From NCBI GenBank assembly GCA_964462035.1, contig CAYXAP010000003.1, positions 62,001 to 126,000 of the forward strand: a DNA stretch of 64,000 bases, in the 5' to 3' direction. This DNA is from UBA1660 sp964462035. Its GTDB lineage: Bacteria > Myxococcota_A > Polyangia > Polyangiales > Houyiibacteriaceae. The translations under genes were made by a program, and so were the position numbers. The notes beneath the pieces were generated by a model. That model saw only the letters and a list, made by a program, of their open reading frames with translations. It was not told the origin of the DNA and ran no database searches. How positions within the stretch are numbered: the first letter of the stretch is position 1; each line of letters starts with the position of its first letter. Below, one piece after another: positions 1 to 7,155 of the stretch.

Positions 1-376
1 CGCCCTCACCGAGCATGAGGTCGACCTTGCCGGCGAGCGCGCGGGCCTCGCCGCGGGCGTCCCAGATCGGCTTGCCGACCTCGCGCGCGATCGTCTCCGC
101 GATGGCGTCCTCGTGCTTGCGGCAGACCTCCTGGTACTTCCGCAGCAGCTTGCGGCGGGCCCCTTCGCCGAGCCGGCGCCACGCCGGAAAGGCGGTCCGG
201 GCGGCCGCGACGGCGCGGTCCACGTGGCTCACCGAGGTCGGGTGGACCCCGACCAGGTCGTCCTGGTCTCCGGGGCTGAGCGTCCGGAGCTCGCCGTCGG
301 GGTGCTCGGGCACGACGAAGGCCCCATCGAGGAAGTCGCCGGGGCTCTGGAGGGTGGGCTGCGTGGGTTCGGCCAT
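1..376 (-). CDS. Aldehyde dehydrogenase, N-terminal part (cut by window edge)
   Basis: Reading the minus strand from an ATG at 376 gives an open frame of 125 codons that runs off the left edge. The peptide starts MAEPTQPTLQSPGDF and contains VDRAVAAARTAFPAWRRL followed by IAREVGKPIWDARGE. This is the N-terminal NAD-binding segment of the aldehyde dehydrogenase superfamily; the GKP-W-E-like block is closest in my memory to succinylglutamate-semialdehyde dehydrogenase (AstD), but the catalytic Cys and Glu lie outside the window, so the substrate is open. The gene diverges from the secreted protein at 490, leaving about 110 bases between the two starts. Confidence 0.8.
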   Translation of the reverse strand, partial: MAEPTQPTLQSPGDFLDGAFVVPEHPDGELRTLSPGDQDDLVGVHPTSVSHVDRAVAAARTAFPAWRRLGEGARRKLLRKYQEVCRKHEDAIAETIAREVGKPIWDARGEARALAGKVDLMLGEG

Positions 377-489
377 GGGCGCATCCCTACTACGGACGTC
401 GCCCGCGCCAAAGGGCCGACCGTGAGATCCCCGAGCCCCGATCACGAGGTTGAACAAACGAGCGCTCGGGCACGTACCATGGCTCCGTG

Positions 490-1695
490 ATGCGCTTCGT
501 CTCCCCGGCCCTCTGCCTCCTCCTGTCCGCGTCCGCTCTGGCTCAGGACGACGCCAGCCAGGACGCTGCGCTCGTGCTCTCCATCAGCGCCCGCGGCGAG
601 TCGGACGCGGGCGGCACGCCGCTCATGGGCGTCGAATCGGGGTCGCTGCGGCCGGGTCAACGCCGGCGCTACCGGCTCTCGGTGCCTGCGGGCACGTGCG
701 TGCTGATCGCCGCAGAGGCGCGTGGCGTGCAGAAGGTCTCCGTCGCGCTCACCGCGCGCGGTCGAACCCTGGCGCAGGCCGACGGAGACTCGGTGGCGCA
801 GGCCATCCACTGCCACGAGGGGAGGGCGCTGCGGGCGCAGCTCGAGGTGCGAGCCCAGGGCGGGCCGGGCGCCTTCGCAGCCGGTGCATACCGGGTCGAG
901 GCAGACGCCCTGGAGCCGTCGGGAGCCACCGCGCACGAGGCGCTCGAGGGGTTGAAGCAGCGGCACGCCGGGGCCGGCTACGTGCCGGCCAGCCCCGCCG
1001 GGAACGAGGAGCTCCTCGACGAGGGCCGCGTCGAGCGGCGGGTCTCGCTCGTCGGTGGCTCCTGCTACCGCGTCCTCGCCGGTGGCGGACCGGGGGTGCG
1101 GGACGTCTCGCTGAAGCTCGGTCCCAGCACCGGCGCCGCACTCCAAGAGGAGAGCCACGTCGGCCCCGAGGCGACCCTCGGCGTGCTCTCACCGCTGTGT
1201 CCCGTCCGTACCGCCCGCTACGTGCTCTCGATCGGGGTGCGGGGTGGAGGTGACGTCGCGTGGCAGATCTTCCGCGCTGCCGCCGCCGAGCGAGCCGCCG
1301 CCGCGGCTGCGGCCCGACCCCGACCGCCCGTCGGCGGGACGGGCACCAGCTTCGTCGCGCGAGCGCTCCGCGAGCGCCACGGCCAGGTGGGAGAGGGCAT
1401 GGTCACCTTGGCCCCCGTCGAGACGGGCAACCTCCAACGGAGCGAGACCAAGCGCTTCGAGTTTCGGGCGACCGCTGGCCAATGCTATCGCGCCATCGCG
1501 GTCGGGATGCCGTCGATTCGCGCGCTGCGAGTTCGCATTCTGGACCGCTTCGGGTCGGAGCGCGCGGACAGCGGTGAGGAGCCCCGCCCATCGGCTCGGT
1601 TCTGCCCGACCACGGGCGGCACCTATCGCGCGGAGCTCAAGGCCGAGAACGGCTACGGCGGCTTCGCGCTGCAGCTCTTCGAATCGCGCCGCTGA
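490..1695 (+). CDS. Secreted protein with three tandem beta-rich repeats
   Basis: Unrecognised protein of 401 residues. It begins with a clear signal peptide (MRFVSPALCLLLSASALAQ), so it is exported. A GTG at 487 directly precedes the ATG at 490; I chose the ATG. Three regions share a pattern: a stretch like LRPGQRRRYRLSV, an aromatic or Cys-containing strand (GTCVLIAAEA, GSCYRVLAGG, GQCYRAIAVG), a strand with V-x-L, a second Cys (IHCHEG, PLCPVR, RFCPTT), and an ending like AYRVEA, YVLSIGV or YRAELKAENG. This suggests three copies of a beta-sandwich domain, each with one disulfide, resembling PPC-type domains of secreted proteins. An Ala/Arg-rich linker separates repeats two and three. The gene converges on the aminotransferase gene with a 6-base gap. 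Confidence 0.7.
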   Translation: MRFVSPALCLLLSASALAQDDASQDAALVLSISARGESDAGGTPLMGVESGSLRPGQRRRYRLSVPAGTCVLIAAEARGVQKVSVALTARGRTLAQADGDSVAQAIHCHEGRALRAQLEVRAQGGPGAFAAGAYRVEADALEPSGATAHEALEGLKQRHAGAGYVPASPAGNEELLDEGRVERRVSLVGGSCYRVLAGGGPGVRDVSLKLGPSTGAALQEESHVGPEATLGVLSPLCPVRTARYVLSIGVRGGGDVAWQIFRAAAAERAAAAAAARPRPPVGGTGTSFVARALRERHGQVGEGMVTLAPVETGNLQRSETKRFEFRATAGQCYRAIAVGMPSIRALRVRILDRFGSERADSGEEPRPSARFCPTTGGTYRAELKAENGYGGFALQLFESRR

Positions 1696-1701
1696 CGGCG
1701 C

Positions 1702-2868
1702 TCAGAGCGTGGCGCGGGCCGCGGCGAGCCCGTCGCCTCGGGGCGTGAAGCCCTCTTCCCGAAGCGCCTCGCTCAGCGCCGTCAGGCAGAGGGCGAGGTG
1801 TCGCTCGGTGCAGGACGCGCCCATCAGTCCGATGCGCCACGCCTTGCCGGCGAACTTGCCGAGACCACCGCCGATCTCGAGGCCGTAGCGCTTCAGCAGC
1901 TTGCCGCGGACGGCCTTGTCGTCGACGCCCTCGGGGATGGCGACCAAGGTCAGGGGCGGCAGCCGCGAGTCGATCGGGACCGGGAGGTCGAGCCCCATCG
2001 CCTCCAGACCGGCACGGAGCGCGGCCGAGAGCCGGCCGTGGCGGTCGAAGCGAGCATCGAGCCCTTCCTCCAGCACGAGGCGCAGCGCCTCGTGGAGGCC
2101 GAAGACGGCGTTGACCGGCGCGGTGTGGTGGTAGGCCCGCTCGTCGCCCCAGTAGCGCGCGAGCAGTCGCAGATCGAGGTACCAGCTGCGGACCTCGCTC
2201 TCCCGGGCACGGACGCGTTCCATCGCGCGTTCGCTCAGCGACACCGGCGCGAGGCCGGGTGGGCAGCTGAGGCACTTCTGGGTGCCGCTGTAGGCCGCGT
2301 CCACGCCGTGTCGGTCCAGCTCGATGGGCACACCGGCGAAGCTGGTCACGCAGTCGGTGAGCAGAAGCGCGCCGTGCTGGTCCGCGATGGCGCGGAAGGG
2401 CGCCAGGTCCTGGAGCACGCCGGTCGATGTCTCCGCGTGGACCAGCGCGAGCACTCGGAAGGGGCGACCCGCGCCGGCCTCCGCGACCGCGGTCGGATCG
2501 ATCGGCTGGCCCCACTCGGTCTGCACCTCGACCACCTCGGCGCCCTGTCGGCGGGCGACCTCGGCCATCCGTCCACCGAACACGCCGTGGGTCGCGATCA
2601 GCGCGGCGTCTCCAGGCTCCAGGAGATTCGCGAAGAGGGTCTCCATGCCGGCGGAGCCGGTGCCGCTGATCGGCAGGGTCATCCGGTTCTCGGTCCCGAA
2701 CACGGTCCGGATCATGCCGCGCACCTCGTCCATGCACCGGAGGAAGTCCGGGTCGAGGTGACCGATGGTCGGCGCTCCCTGGGCCTGGAGCACCTCGGGG
2801 GGCACGTCCGAAGGGCCGGGCCCCATCAGCACGCGTGGGCTGGCTCGAAAGGGCGCCGGGGCGCTCAT
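1702..2868 (-). CDS. Alanine-glyoxylate / serine-pyruvate type aminotransferase
   Basis: 388-residue PLP-dependent class V aminotransferase. The family moves the amino group of alanine or serine to glyoxylate or pyruvate. Visible signs are the N-terminal MGPGPSDVPPEVL, the GTGSAGMETLFANLL cofactor-binding segment, the aspartate in LLLTDCVTSFAGVPIE, and the PLP lysine in SGTQKCLSCPPGLAPV. The C-terminal domain ends with GKAWRIGLMG, usual for the family. Length is normal. Its ATG overlaps the TGA of the upstream lipoprotein gene by ATGA, so the two are probably translated together, although no functional link is evident. Confidence 0.88.
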   Translation of the reverse strand: MSAPAPFRASPRVLMGPGPSDVPPEVLQAQGAPTIGHLDPDFLRCMDEVRGMIRTVFGTENRMTLPISGTGSAGMETLFANLLEPGDAALIATHGVFGGRMAEVARRQGAEVVEVQTEWGQPIDPTAVAEAGAGRPFRVLALVHAETSTGVLQDLAPFRAIADQHGALLLTDCVTSFAGVPIELDRHGVDAAYSGTQKCLSCPPGLAPVSLSERAMERVRARESEVRSWYLDLRLLARYWGDERAYHHTAPVNAVFGLHEALRLVLEEGLDARFDRHGRLSAALRAGLEAMGLDLPVPIDSRLPPLTLVAIPEGVDDKAVRGKLLKRYGLEIGGGLGKFAGKAWRIGLMGASCTERHLALCLTALSEALREEGFTPRGDGLAAARATL

Positions 2869-3254
2869 TCGACCGACTCCAGCCCCTCCGGCGGTCGGCT
2901 GAGGCGCGCGGCGCAGCGACCCTCGTGACAGAGGCAGGCGCCGCCGCAGTCGAGGGTGCCGAACTGGCAGTCGGCGGTGCACATCACGTCGCTGCAGTCG
3001 GGGCGGTTGGCCTCCGCGACGCAGGCGGCGGCGTGGCAACAACCGGCGGGCACGCAGTCCGCGTCGGTAGTGCAGGCGTCTTCGCCGATCACGAGGTCGT
3101 CGTTCTCGCCGGCGGTCTCTTCGTCGCCGGTGCTGTCCTCGCCGGGCTCGTCGGGGCCCGGGTCGGTCACCACGGGCGTCGTGTTCTCGTTGGCGGGCTC
3201 GGTCGATTCGGCGCAGCCGAAGGCCAGGACAAGGGCGAGGAGCAGGAATCGCAT
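2865..3254 (-). CDS. Small Cys-rich lipoprotein
   Basis: 129 residues, unrecognised. The N-terminus MRFLLLALVLAFGCAES is a signal sequence ending in a slightly irregular lipobox (LAFG-C, with Phe at -2). An acidic Glu/Asp/Thr-rich linker follows, then a compact Cys-rich part with pairs such as GCC, CTTDADCVPAGCC and CLCHEGRC, which probably forms several disulfides. The stop overlaps the aminotransferase start by ATGA. The start lies about 100 bases from the divergent DUF2330 gene; the region between holds an imperfect inverted repeat. Confidence 0.72.
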   Translation of the reverse strand: MRFLLLALVLAFGCAESTEPANENTTPVVTDPGPDEPGEDSTGDEETAGENDDLVIGEDACTTDADCVPAGCCHAAACVAEANRPDCSDVMCTADCQFGTLDCGGACLCHEGRCAARLSRPPEGLESVE

Positions 3255-3272
3255 GGGTCGTTCGTAGTACAA

Positions 3273-3328
3273 GCGAGCGGCGGGGTCGACTCCGATCCCG
3301 GCGCCGATAGATCGATCCCCGCGCTCGC
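3273..3328. repeat. Inverted repeat in a divergent promoter region
   Basis: The arm GCGAGCGGCGGGG at 3273-3285 matches CCCCGCGCTCGC at 3317-3328 in reverse complement with one unpaired base. The arms are separated by about 31 bases and lie midway between the divergent starts at 3254 (minus) and 3358 (plus). It could be an operator shared by both genes or a transcript hairpin; nothing in the sequence decides between these. Confidence 0.4.
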
Positions 3329-3357
3329 ACGTCGGGGCCCGCTCGGAGGACGAACGG

Positions 3358-4974
3358 ATGCACGGACGACTCGATCGCGAGCTTGGAACACGGGCCTCGC
3401 GCCAGACCTTGGCTGCCCTCGGTGGATTTTTTCTCGTGGCGCTGGCGGCGCCGTCTCCGGCGGCTGCTTTCTGCGGGTTCATGGTGTCGAGCGGCGCCGA
3501 CACGCCGACGAACAAGGGCAGCATGGTCGCGCTGATGCGGGACGGCTCCCGGACCGTGGTCGCGATGCAGAACGACTACGCGGGCCCGCCCGAGGACTTC
3601 GCGCTGGTCATTCCGGTGCCCGAGGTGCTGGAGGAAGGGCAGGTGCGGACCCTGGAGAAGGAGGTATTCGCCCGCCTCGACATGCTGACGGCGCCGCGGC
3701 TGGTGGAGTACTGGGAGCAGGACCCCTGCTACGAGCCGGTCTATTTCGAGCACGACTTGGCTCCGTCGGTGGACGAGCGGGTCGAGGCCGCCGCCGGAGA
3801 CGACGACGACTACGAGGAGCCCGAAGACCTCGGCGTCACCATCGAGGCCGAGTACGCCGTTGGCGAGTACGACATCCTCATCCTCGGCGCGCGCGACTCC
3901 GCGGGGCTCGACACCTGGCTGCGGCGCAACGGCTACCAGATCCCCGACGGCGCGGAGCAGGTGCTCCGGGCCTACGTCGAGCAGGACATGAAGTTCTTCG
4001 TCGCCAAGGTCGCGGCCGAGCGGGTCACCTTCGACGCCAATGGCGGCGTGGTGCTCAGCCCGCTGCGCTTCCACTACGAGTCGGAGCAGCTCTTCTTGCC
4101 CATCCGGCTCGGGCTGCTGAACGCGAACGGGTCGCAGGACGTGATCGTGCACGTGCTCGCGCGGGGTCTCCGATACGAAGTGAGCAACTACGACAACTAC
4201 GCAATCCCGACCAACCTCCGGGTCACCGACGCCGTTCGCGAGGCGTTCCCCTCGTTCTACGACGCACTCTTCGAGCGCATGACGGAGATGCATCCGCGGG
4301 CCGTGATCACCGAGTACGCCTGGGAGACCGGCTCCTGCGATCCCTGCCCGGGCCCCACGCTCACCGCCGAGGACCTCGTCCTCCTGGGCGCCGACGTCAT
4401 CCCGACCTATGAGCAGGCCATCGCCCGTGGCCGGGTCCAGACCGGCTTCGAGCGCGACTTCGTCGTGACTCGGCTGCACCTGCGCTACTCCGAGGAGAGC
4501 ATCGGCGAGGATCTCTTCTTCCGGGCCGCCCCGCCGATCGAGGGCGGGCGCGGCACACCGGACGTCGACGGTCAGATGAGCCAGGGGGTCCGGGGCTACT
4601 CGCTCAACAACTTCCAGGGGCGCTACGCCATCCTCCACGAGTGGGAGGGCGAGCTCGAGTGCCCGAACCCACGCCGTGGCGTGTGGGGCGGGCCCCCCTC
4701 GACCGTCCAGGGCACCTCGGCACCGATGGCCGCGGCTGGGCTGGCCTTCGCGACGCCCCAGGCGAGCTCGCTCGACGTTCTCCTCGCCGGACCGGCGCCC
4801 GAGCTGGGCCGATCGACCGATACGCTGCCCTCCGGCGACGTATCGGCGCCGCCGCCGCCGGAGATCCCCGGCGCTTCGGGGTGCGGTCACTGCGCGGCCG
4901 GCGGCGGCGGAGGTGCGGGTGCCGTGATGCTGGTGGCGTTGGTCCTCATGGGGATTCGTCGCCGTCGCGGGTAG
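3358..4974 (+). CDS. DUF2330 exported protein with MYXO-CTERM-like tail
   Basis: 538 residues. A signal peptide ends near PAAAFCGF, and the mature protein begins with the DUF2330 hallmark FCGFMVSSGADTPTNKGS, followed by the family blocks VAMQNDYAGPPEDFALVIPVP and LEKEVFARLDMLTAPRLVEYW. The function of DUF2330 is unknown. The C-terminus is GCGHC, a Gly run, a hydrophobic segment (AVMLVALVLMG) and RRRRG, which is the arrangement of MYXO-CTERM surface-sorting tails, so it is probably handled by a myxosortase and shown at the outer surface. An acidic insertion (DDDDYEEPED) lies near residue 150. It is followed by the lexA regulatory region. Confidence 0.85.
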   Translation: MHGRLDRELGTRASRQTLAALGGFFLVALAAPSPAAAFCGFMVSSGADTPTNKGSMVALMRDGSRTVVAMQNDYAGPPEDFALVIPVPEVLEEGQVRTLEKEVFARLDMLTAPRLVEYWEQDPCYEPVYFEHDLAPSVDERVEAAAGDDDDYEEPEDLGVTIEAEYAVGEYDILILGARDSAGLDTWLRRNGYQIPDGAEQVLRAYVEQDMKFFVAKVAAERVTFDANGGVVLSPLRFHYESEQLFLPIRLGLLNANGSQDVIVHVLARGLRYEVSNYDNYAIPTNLRVTDAVREAFPSFYDALFERMTEMHPRAVITEYAWETGSCDPCPGPTLTAEDLVLLGADVIPTYEQAIARGRVQTGFERDFVVTRLHLRYSEESIGEDLFFRAAPPIEGGRGTPDVDGQMSQGVRGYSLNNFQGRYAILHEWEGELECPNPRRGVWGGPPSTVQGTSAPMAAAGLAFATPQASSLDVLLAGPAPELGRSTDTLPSGDVSAPPPPEIPGASGCGHCAAGGGGGAGAVMLVALVLMGIRRRRG

Positions 4975-5013
4975 GGCCGCGCGACGTGGGATCGGCCACG
5001 ATCTACTGAAACT

Positions 5014-5042
5014 TTGACAAGGTACTCGAGGGGCCGTAGCGT
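5014..5042 (+). promoter_or_regulatory. Sigma-70-like promoter of lexA
   Basis: A perfect TTGACA at 5014-5019 is followed after 17 bases by TAGCGT at 5037-5042, a weaker but acceptable -10 element. The predicted start of transcription (about 5049) falls just before two adjacent palindromes and 50-odd bases before the lexA ATG. Such a good -35 box is rare in this GC-rich window. Confidence 0.55.
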
Positions 5043-5054
5043 CCGGAGGTCGAT

Positions 5055-5079
5055 ACCTGTTCAGGTCATCAGTCCTGAT
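5055..5079. promoter_or_regulatory. Two adjacent palindromes, candidate LexA operator
   Basis: ACCTGTTCAGGT at 5055-5066 is a 5+5 inverted repeat with a TT centre; ATCAGTCCTGAT at 5068-5079 is a second one with a TC centre. Their centres are 13 bases apart and both lie just downstream of the predicted transcription start of lexA. The first contains GTTCAGG, the most conserved part of the LexA box reported for Myxococcus. Autorepression of lexA is the rule in the family, so binding here is plausible but inferred. Confidence 0.5.
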
Positions 5080-5102
5080 CCATTGTTCCCCACCGAGGTC
5101 CC

Positions 5103-5756
5103 ATGCAAAAGCTCACCGATCGCCAGCGCGCCGTTCTCGAGTTCATCTCCGACTCCATCTCCGACCGAGGCTACCCACCGACCCTCCGAGAGATTGGGAA
5201 TCACTTGGGAATTCGCAGCACGAACGGGGTGAACGACCACCTCCGAGCGCTCGAGCGAAAGGGCTATCTGACCCGTGAGGACATGAAGTCCCGGACCCTG
5301 CGGTTGGTGCGGACGCCGGACGGAGACCCCATCGATCACGGCTCGTCGTCGAGTGATGCGGACATGATCGACATCCCCATCCTCGGTCGAGTCGCTGCCG
5401 GTGCGCTCAGCGAGGCGCTGCAGGAGCCGGAGGACACCGTCAAGATCGACCGGATGCTGGTGGGCAAGGGCAAGGACGTGTTCGGGCTCCGCATCTCCGG
5501 CGAGTCGATGATCGAAGCCGGTATCCACGACCGCGACTACGTCTTCGTCCGCAAGCAGATCGAGGCGAAGCGTGGGGACATCGTCATCGCCCTCGTCCAC
5601 GACGAGGCCACCTGCAAGACGTTCTACCCCGAGAAGGACCACATCCGGCTGCAGCCGGAGAACTCCTCGATGGCGCCGATCCTGGTTCCGAAGAACGACT
5701 GGCGAGAGACCCAGATTCTAGGCGTGGTCGTCGGCGTGTATCGCCGCCTCGACTGA
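5103..5756 (+). CDS. lexA: LexA, SOS-response repressor
   Basis: 217 residues. The N-terminal winged helix (QKLTDRQRAVLEFI, then YPPTLREIGNHLGI) binds SOS boxes. The C-terminal peptidase domain carries the self-cleavage site Ala99-Gly100 in GRVAAGAL, the catalytic serine near residue 135 in SGESM, and the catalytic lysine near 172 in ATCKTF. When RecA filaments form on damaged DNA, LexA cuts itself and the SOS genes are derepressed. A GAGGT ribosome-binding site sits just before the ATG. Length is slightly above the E. coli protein because of a Ser/Asp-rich linker near residues 75-88. A strong hairpin follows the stop. Confidence 0.97.
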   Translation: MQKLTDRQRAVLEFISDSISDRGYPPTLREIGNHLGIRSTNGVNDHLRALERKGYLTREDMKSRTLRLVRTPDGDPIDHGSSSSDADMIDIPILGRVAAGALSEALQEPEDTVKIDRMLVGKGKDVFGLRISGESMIEAGIHDRDYVFVRKQIEAKRGDIVIALVHDEATCKTFYPEKDHIRLQPENSSMAPILVPKNDWRETQILGVVVGVYRRLD

Positions 5757-5777
5757 CCACGAGCGACCTCCTCCGAT

Positions 5778-5815
5778 CGGCCGACGGGTCAAACCGACCC
5801 GTCGGCCGAAATTTG
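5778..5815 (+). terminator. Terminator-like hairpin after lexA
   Basis: CGGCCGACGGGTC at 5778-5790 and its exact reverse complement at 5796-5808 form a 13-base-pair stem with a five-base loop, 21 bases after the lexA stop. Only a short A/T run (AAATTT) follows, so it is a strong hairpin with a weak T tract. Confidence 0.7.
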
Positions 5816-5888
5816 TCCGGAGGATAAAGTCAATGATCTCAATATACTGAGGCGGTTCGCGAAAATAGTACTTGCTCACGTCGGCCAC

Positions 5889-5917
5889 TGGTAATACCAC
5901 TTGGATTGGTAATACCA
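5889..5917. promoter_or_regulatory. Tandem FadR-type operators at the regulator start
   Basis: TGGTAATACCA occurs at 5889-5899 and again at 5907-5917, each an 11-base palindrome with one central base, centres 18 bases apart. With flanks, CCACTGGTAATACCA and TGGTAATACCAGTGG also form one large inverted repeat with a single mismatch. The core fits the TNGTNNNACNA consensus of FadR-subfamily GntR regulators, and the gene that follows encodes such a regulator. The second site abuts the GTG start codon, so binding would block its own transcription or translation. Confidence 0.75.
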
Positions 5918-6697
5918 GTGGCCAAGACGAACACGACCAAGCCAAACGCGGCCGAGAGCGCCGCCCACGAGATCCGCCGTCGCATCCTGATGGGCGACGC
6001 GGATCCCGGTTCTCTCCTGCCCGGTGAGCGCGAGCTCGCCGAGAATCTCGGCGTCAGCCGGGTGACCATTCGCTCGGCTCTCGCGACGCTGCAGTCGGAG
6101 GGCCTGGTCGAGAAGGTCCACGGCGCGGGCAACCGGGTGCTCGACTTCCGCGAGCACGGCGGGGTGGATCTCATCGCGCACCTGGCCCGCTACGCCATCG
6201 AAGGCGGCGAGATGCCGCTTCGGCTGCTGGGGGACCTGCTCGAGTTCCGGCGATTGGTCGCCACCCAGGTGATGGCGGTGGCGGCCGAGCGGGGCACTCC
6301 GTCGGAGCTCCGCGCCCTTCGCGACCAGCGGGAGGTTCTCGGCGGGCTGCTCGACGACGGCGAAGCGTTCATGCGGGAGGACCTGCACTTCGCGCGCATC
6401 CTCGTTCGAGCCACGCACAACCTCGCGCTCGAGCTTCTCTACAACACCGTCCAGCGGATCATCACGAGCAGCCCCGGCTTCGAGGCCGCGTTCCTCGTGA
6501 ACGCCCGCGACACCATCGCCACCTACGACGCCTTGCTCGACTTGCTCGAGACCCGCGATCCCGCCCGGATCCGGAAGGCGGCGGCCCGTTTTCTCGAACC
6601 CCTCGACCGGAAGACCTTGGACCGGCTCGGGGCGCTCTCTCGTGTCATGGCCGGCGGCTCTGCCCCGGCTGCTGCAGATGCAGTGGAGGAATCATGA
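5918..6697 (+). CDS. FadR-subfamily GntR transcriptional regulator
   Basis: About 259 residues from the GTG at 5918; a TTG at 5906 is in frame but lies inside the operator pair, so I prefer the GTG. The N-terminal winged helix is typical (EIRRRILMGDADPGSLLPGE, then SRVTIRSALATLQSEGLV). The C-terminal FCD-like all-helical domain contains EFRRLVATQVM and DLHFARILVRATHN, whose Asp and His residues suggest metal or small-acid binding. It heads an operon: its stop overlaps the next ATG, and that gene overlaps the GMC oxidoreductase. The twin operators directly before it indicate autoregulation. The effector is unknown; substrates or products of the oxidoreductase are natural candidates. Confidence 0.88.
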   Translation: MAKTNTTKPNAAESAAHEIRRRILMGDADPGSLLPGERELAENLGVSRVTIRSALATLQSEGLVEKVHGAGNRVLDFREHGGVDLIAHLARYAIEGGEMPLRLLGDLLEFRRLVATQVMAVAAERGTPSELRALRDQREVLGGLLDDGEAFMREDLHFARILVRATHNLALELLYNTVQRIITSSPGFEAAFLVNARDTIATYDALLDLLETRDPARIRKAAARFLEPLDRKTLDRLGALSRVMAGGSAPAAADAVEES

Positions 6698-7155
6698 AGC
6701 TGACCAACATCGAGCGACGCTGGCTCGAAGCCATCATGGAGGGCTTCGCCCCGCCCGGCTCGGGCGATGCCGATCACCTCGCGCCGGAGCCCGGTGAGGC
6801 CGACTACGTCGGGACCTTCGAGCTCCTCAATGGCGCGGGTGGGCCGAAGGTCCGCTACGGCATTCGCGCCGCGGCGATCCTCGTCGCCTCGGCGCCGGTG
6901 TGGACGCAGCTCCGCCCGACGTTCATCGACGGATTGAACGAGGCCGAGCGCATCGCGCTCCTCGAGGATCTGCTCGAGCACCCGCTGCAGATCGTCCGCG
7001 AGCTGACCCTCCTCATGAAGGTCCAGACCTCGATGGCGCTCTTGCGGGAGCCGACCATTCGCGCCCGCTCGCAGTACGACGCCGGGCGCTCCGAAGGGAC
7101 CCCGGTTCGTCTTCGGCTGAAGAAGAGCGCCCCGAGCGTTCAGGAGGTGGCGTGA
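6694..7155 (+). CDS. Small protein coupled to GMC oxidoreductase
   Basis: 153 residues, not firmly recognised. It overlaps the regulator stop by ATGA and the oxidoreductase start by TGATG, so all three are translated as a unit. The sequence is largely helical (LTNIERRWLEAIMEGF near the start, RIALLEDLLEHPLQIVRELT in the middle) without signal peptide, membrane segment or cysteines. Small partner subunits are common beside GMC dehydrogenases (for example the gluconate 2-dehydrogenase subunit 3 type), and this protein has similar size and position, but I see no decisive motif. Confidence 0.6.
   Translation: MKLTNIERRWLEAIMEGFAPPGSGDADHLAPEPGEADYVGTFELLNGAGGPKVRYGIRAAAILVASAPVWTQLRPTFIDGLNEAERIALLEDLLEHPLQIVRELTLLMKVQTSMALLREPTIRARSQYDAGRSEGTPVRLRLKKSAPSVQEVA

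Noticed and set aside
5833..5850. Five-codon ORF MISIY behind a GGAGGA site, upstream of the FadR-type gene
   Set aside because: Tempting as a leader peptide, but it contains TATACT, which may be a promoter element, and no attenuator structure follows.
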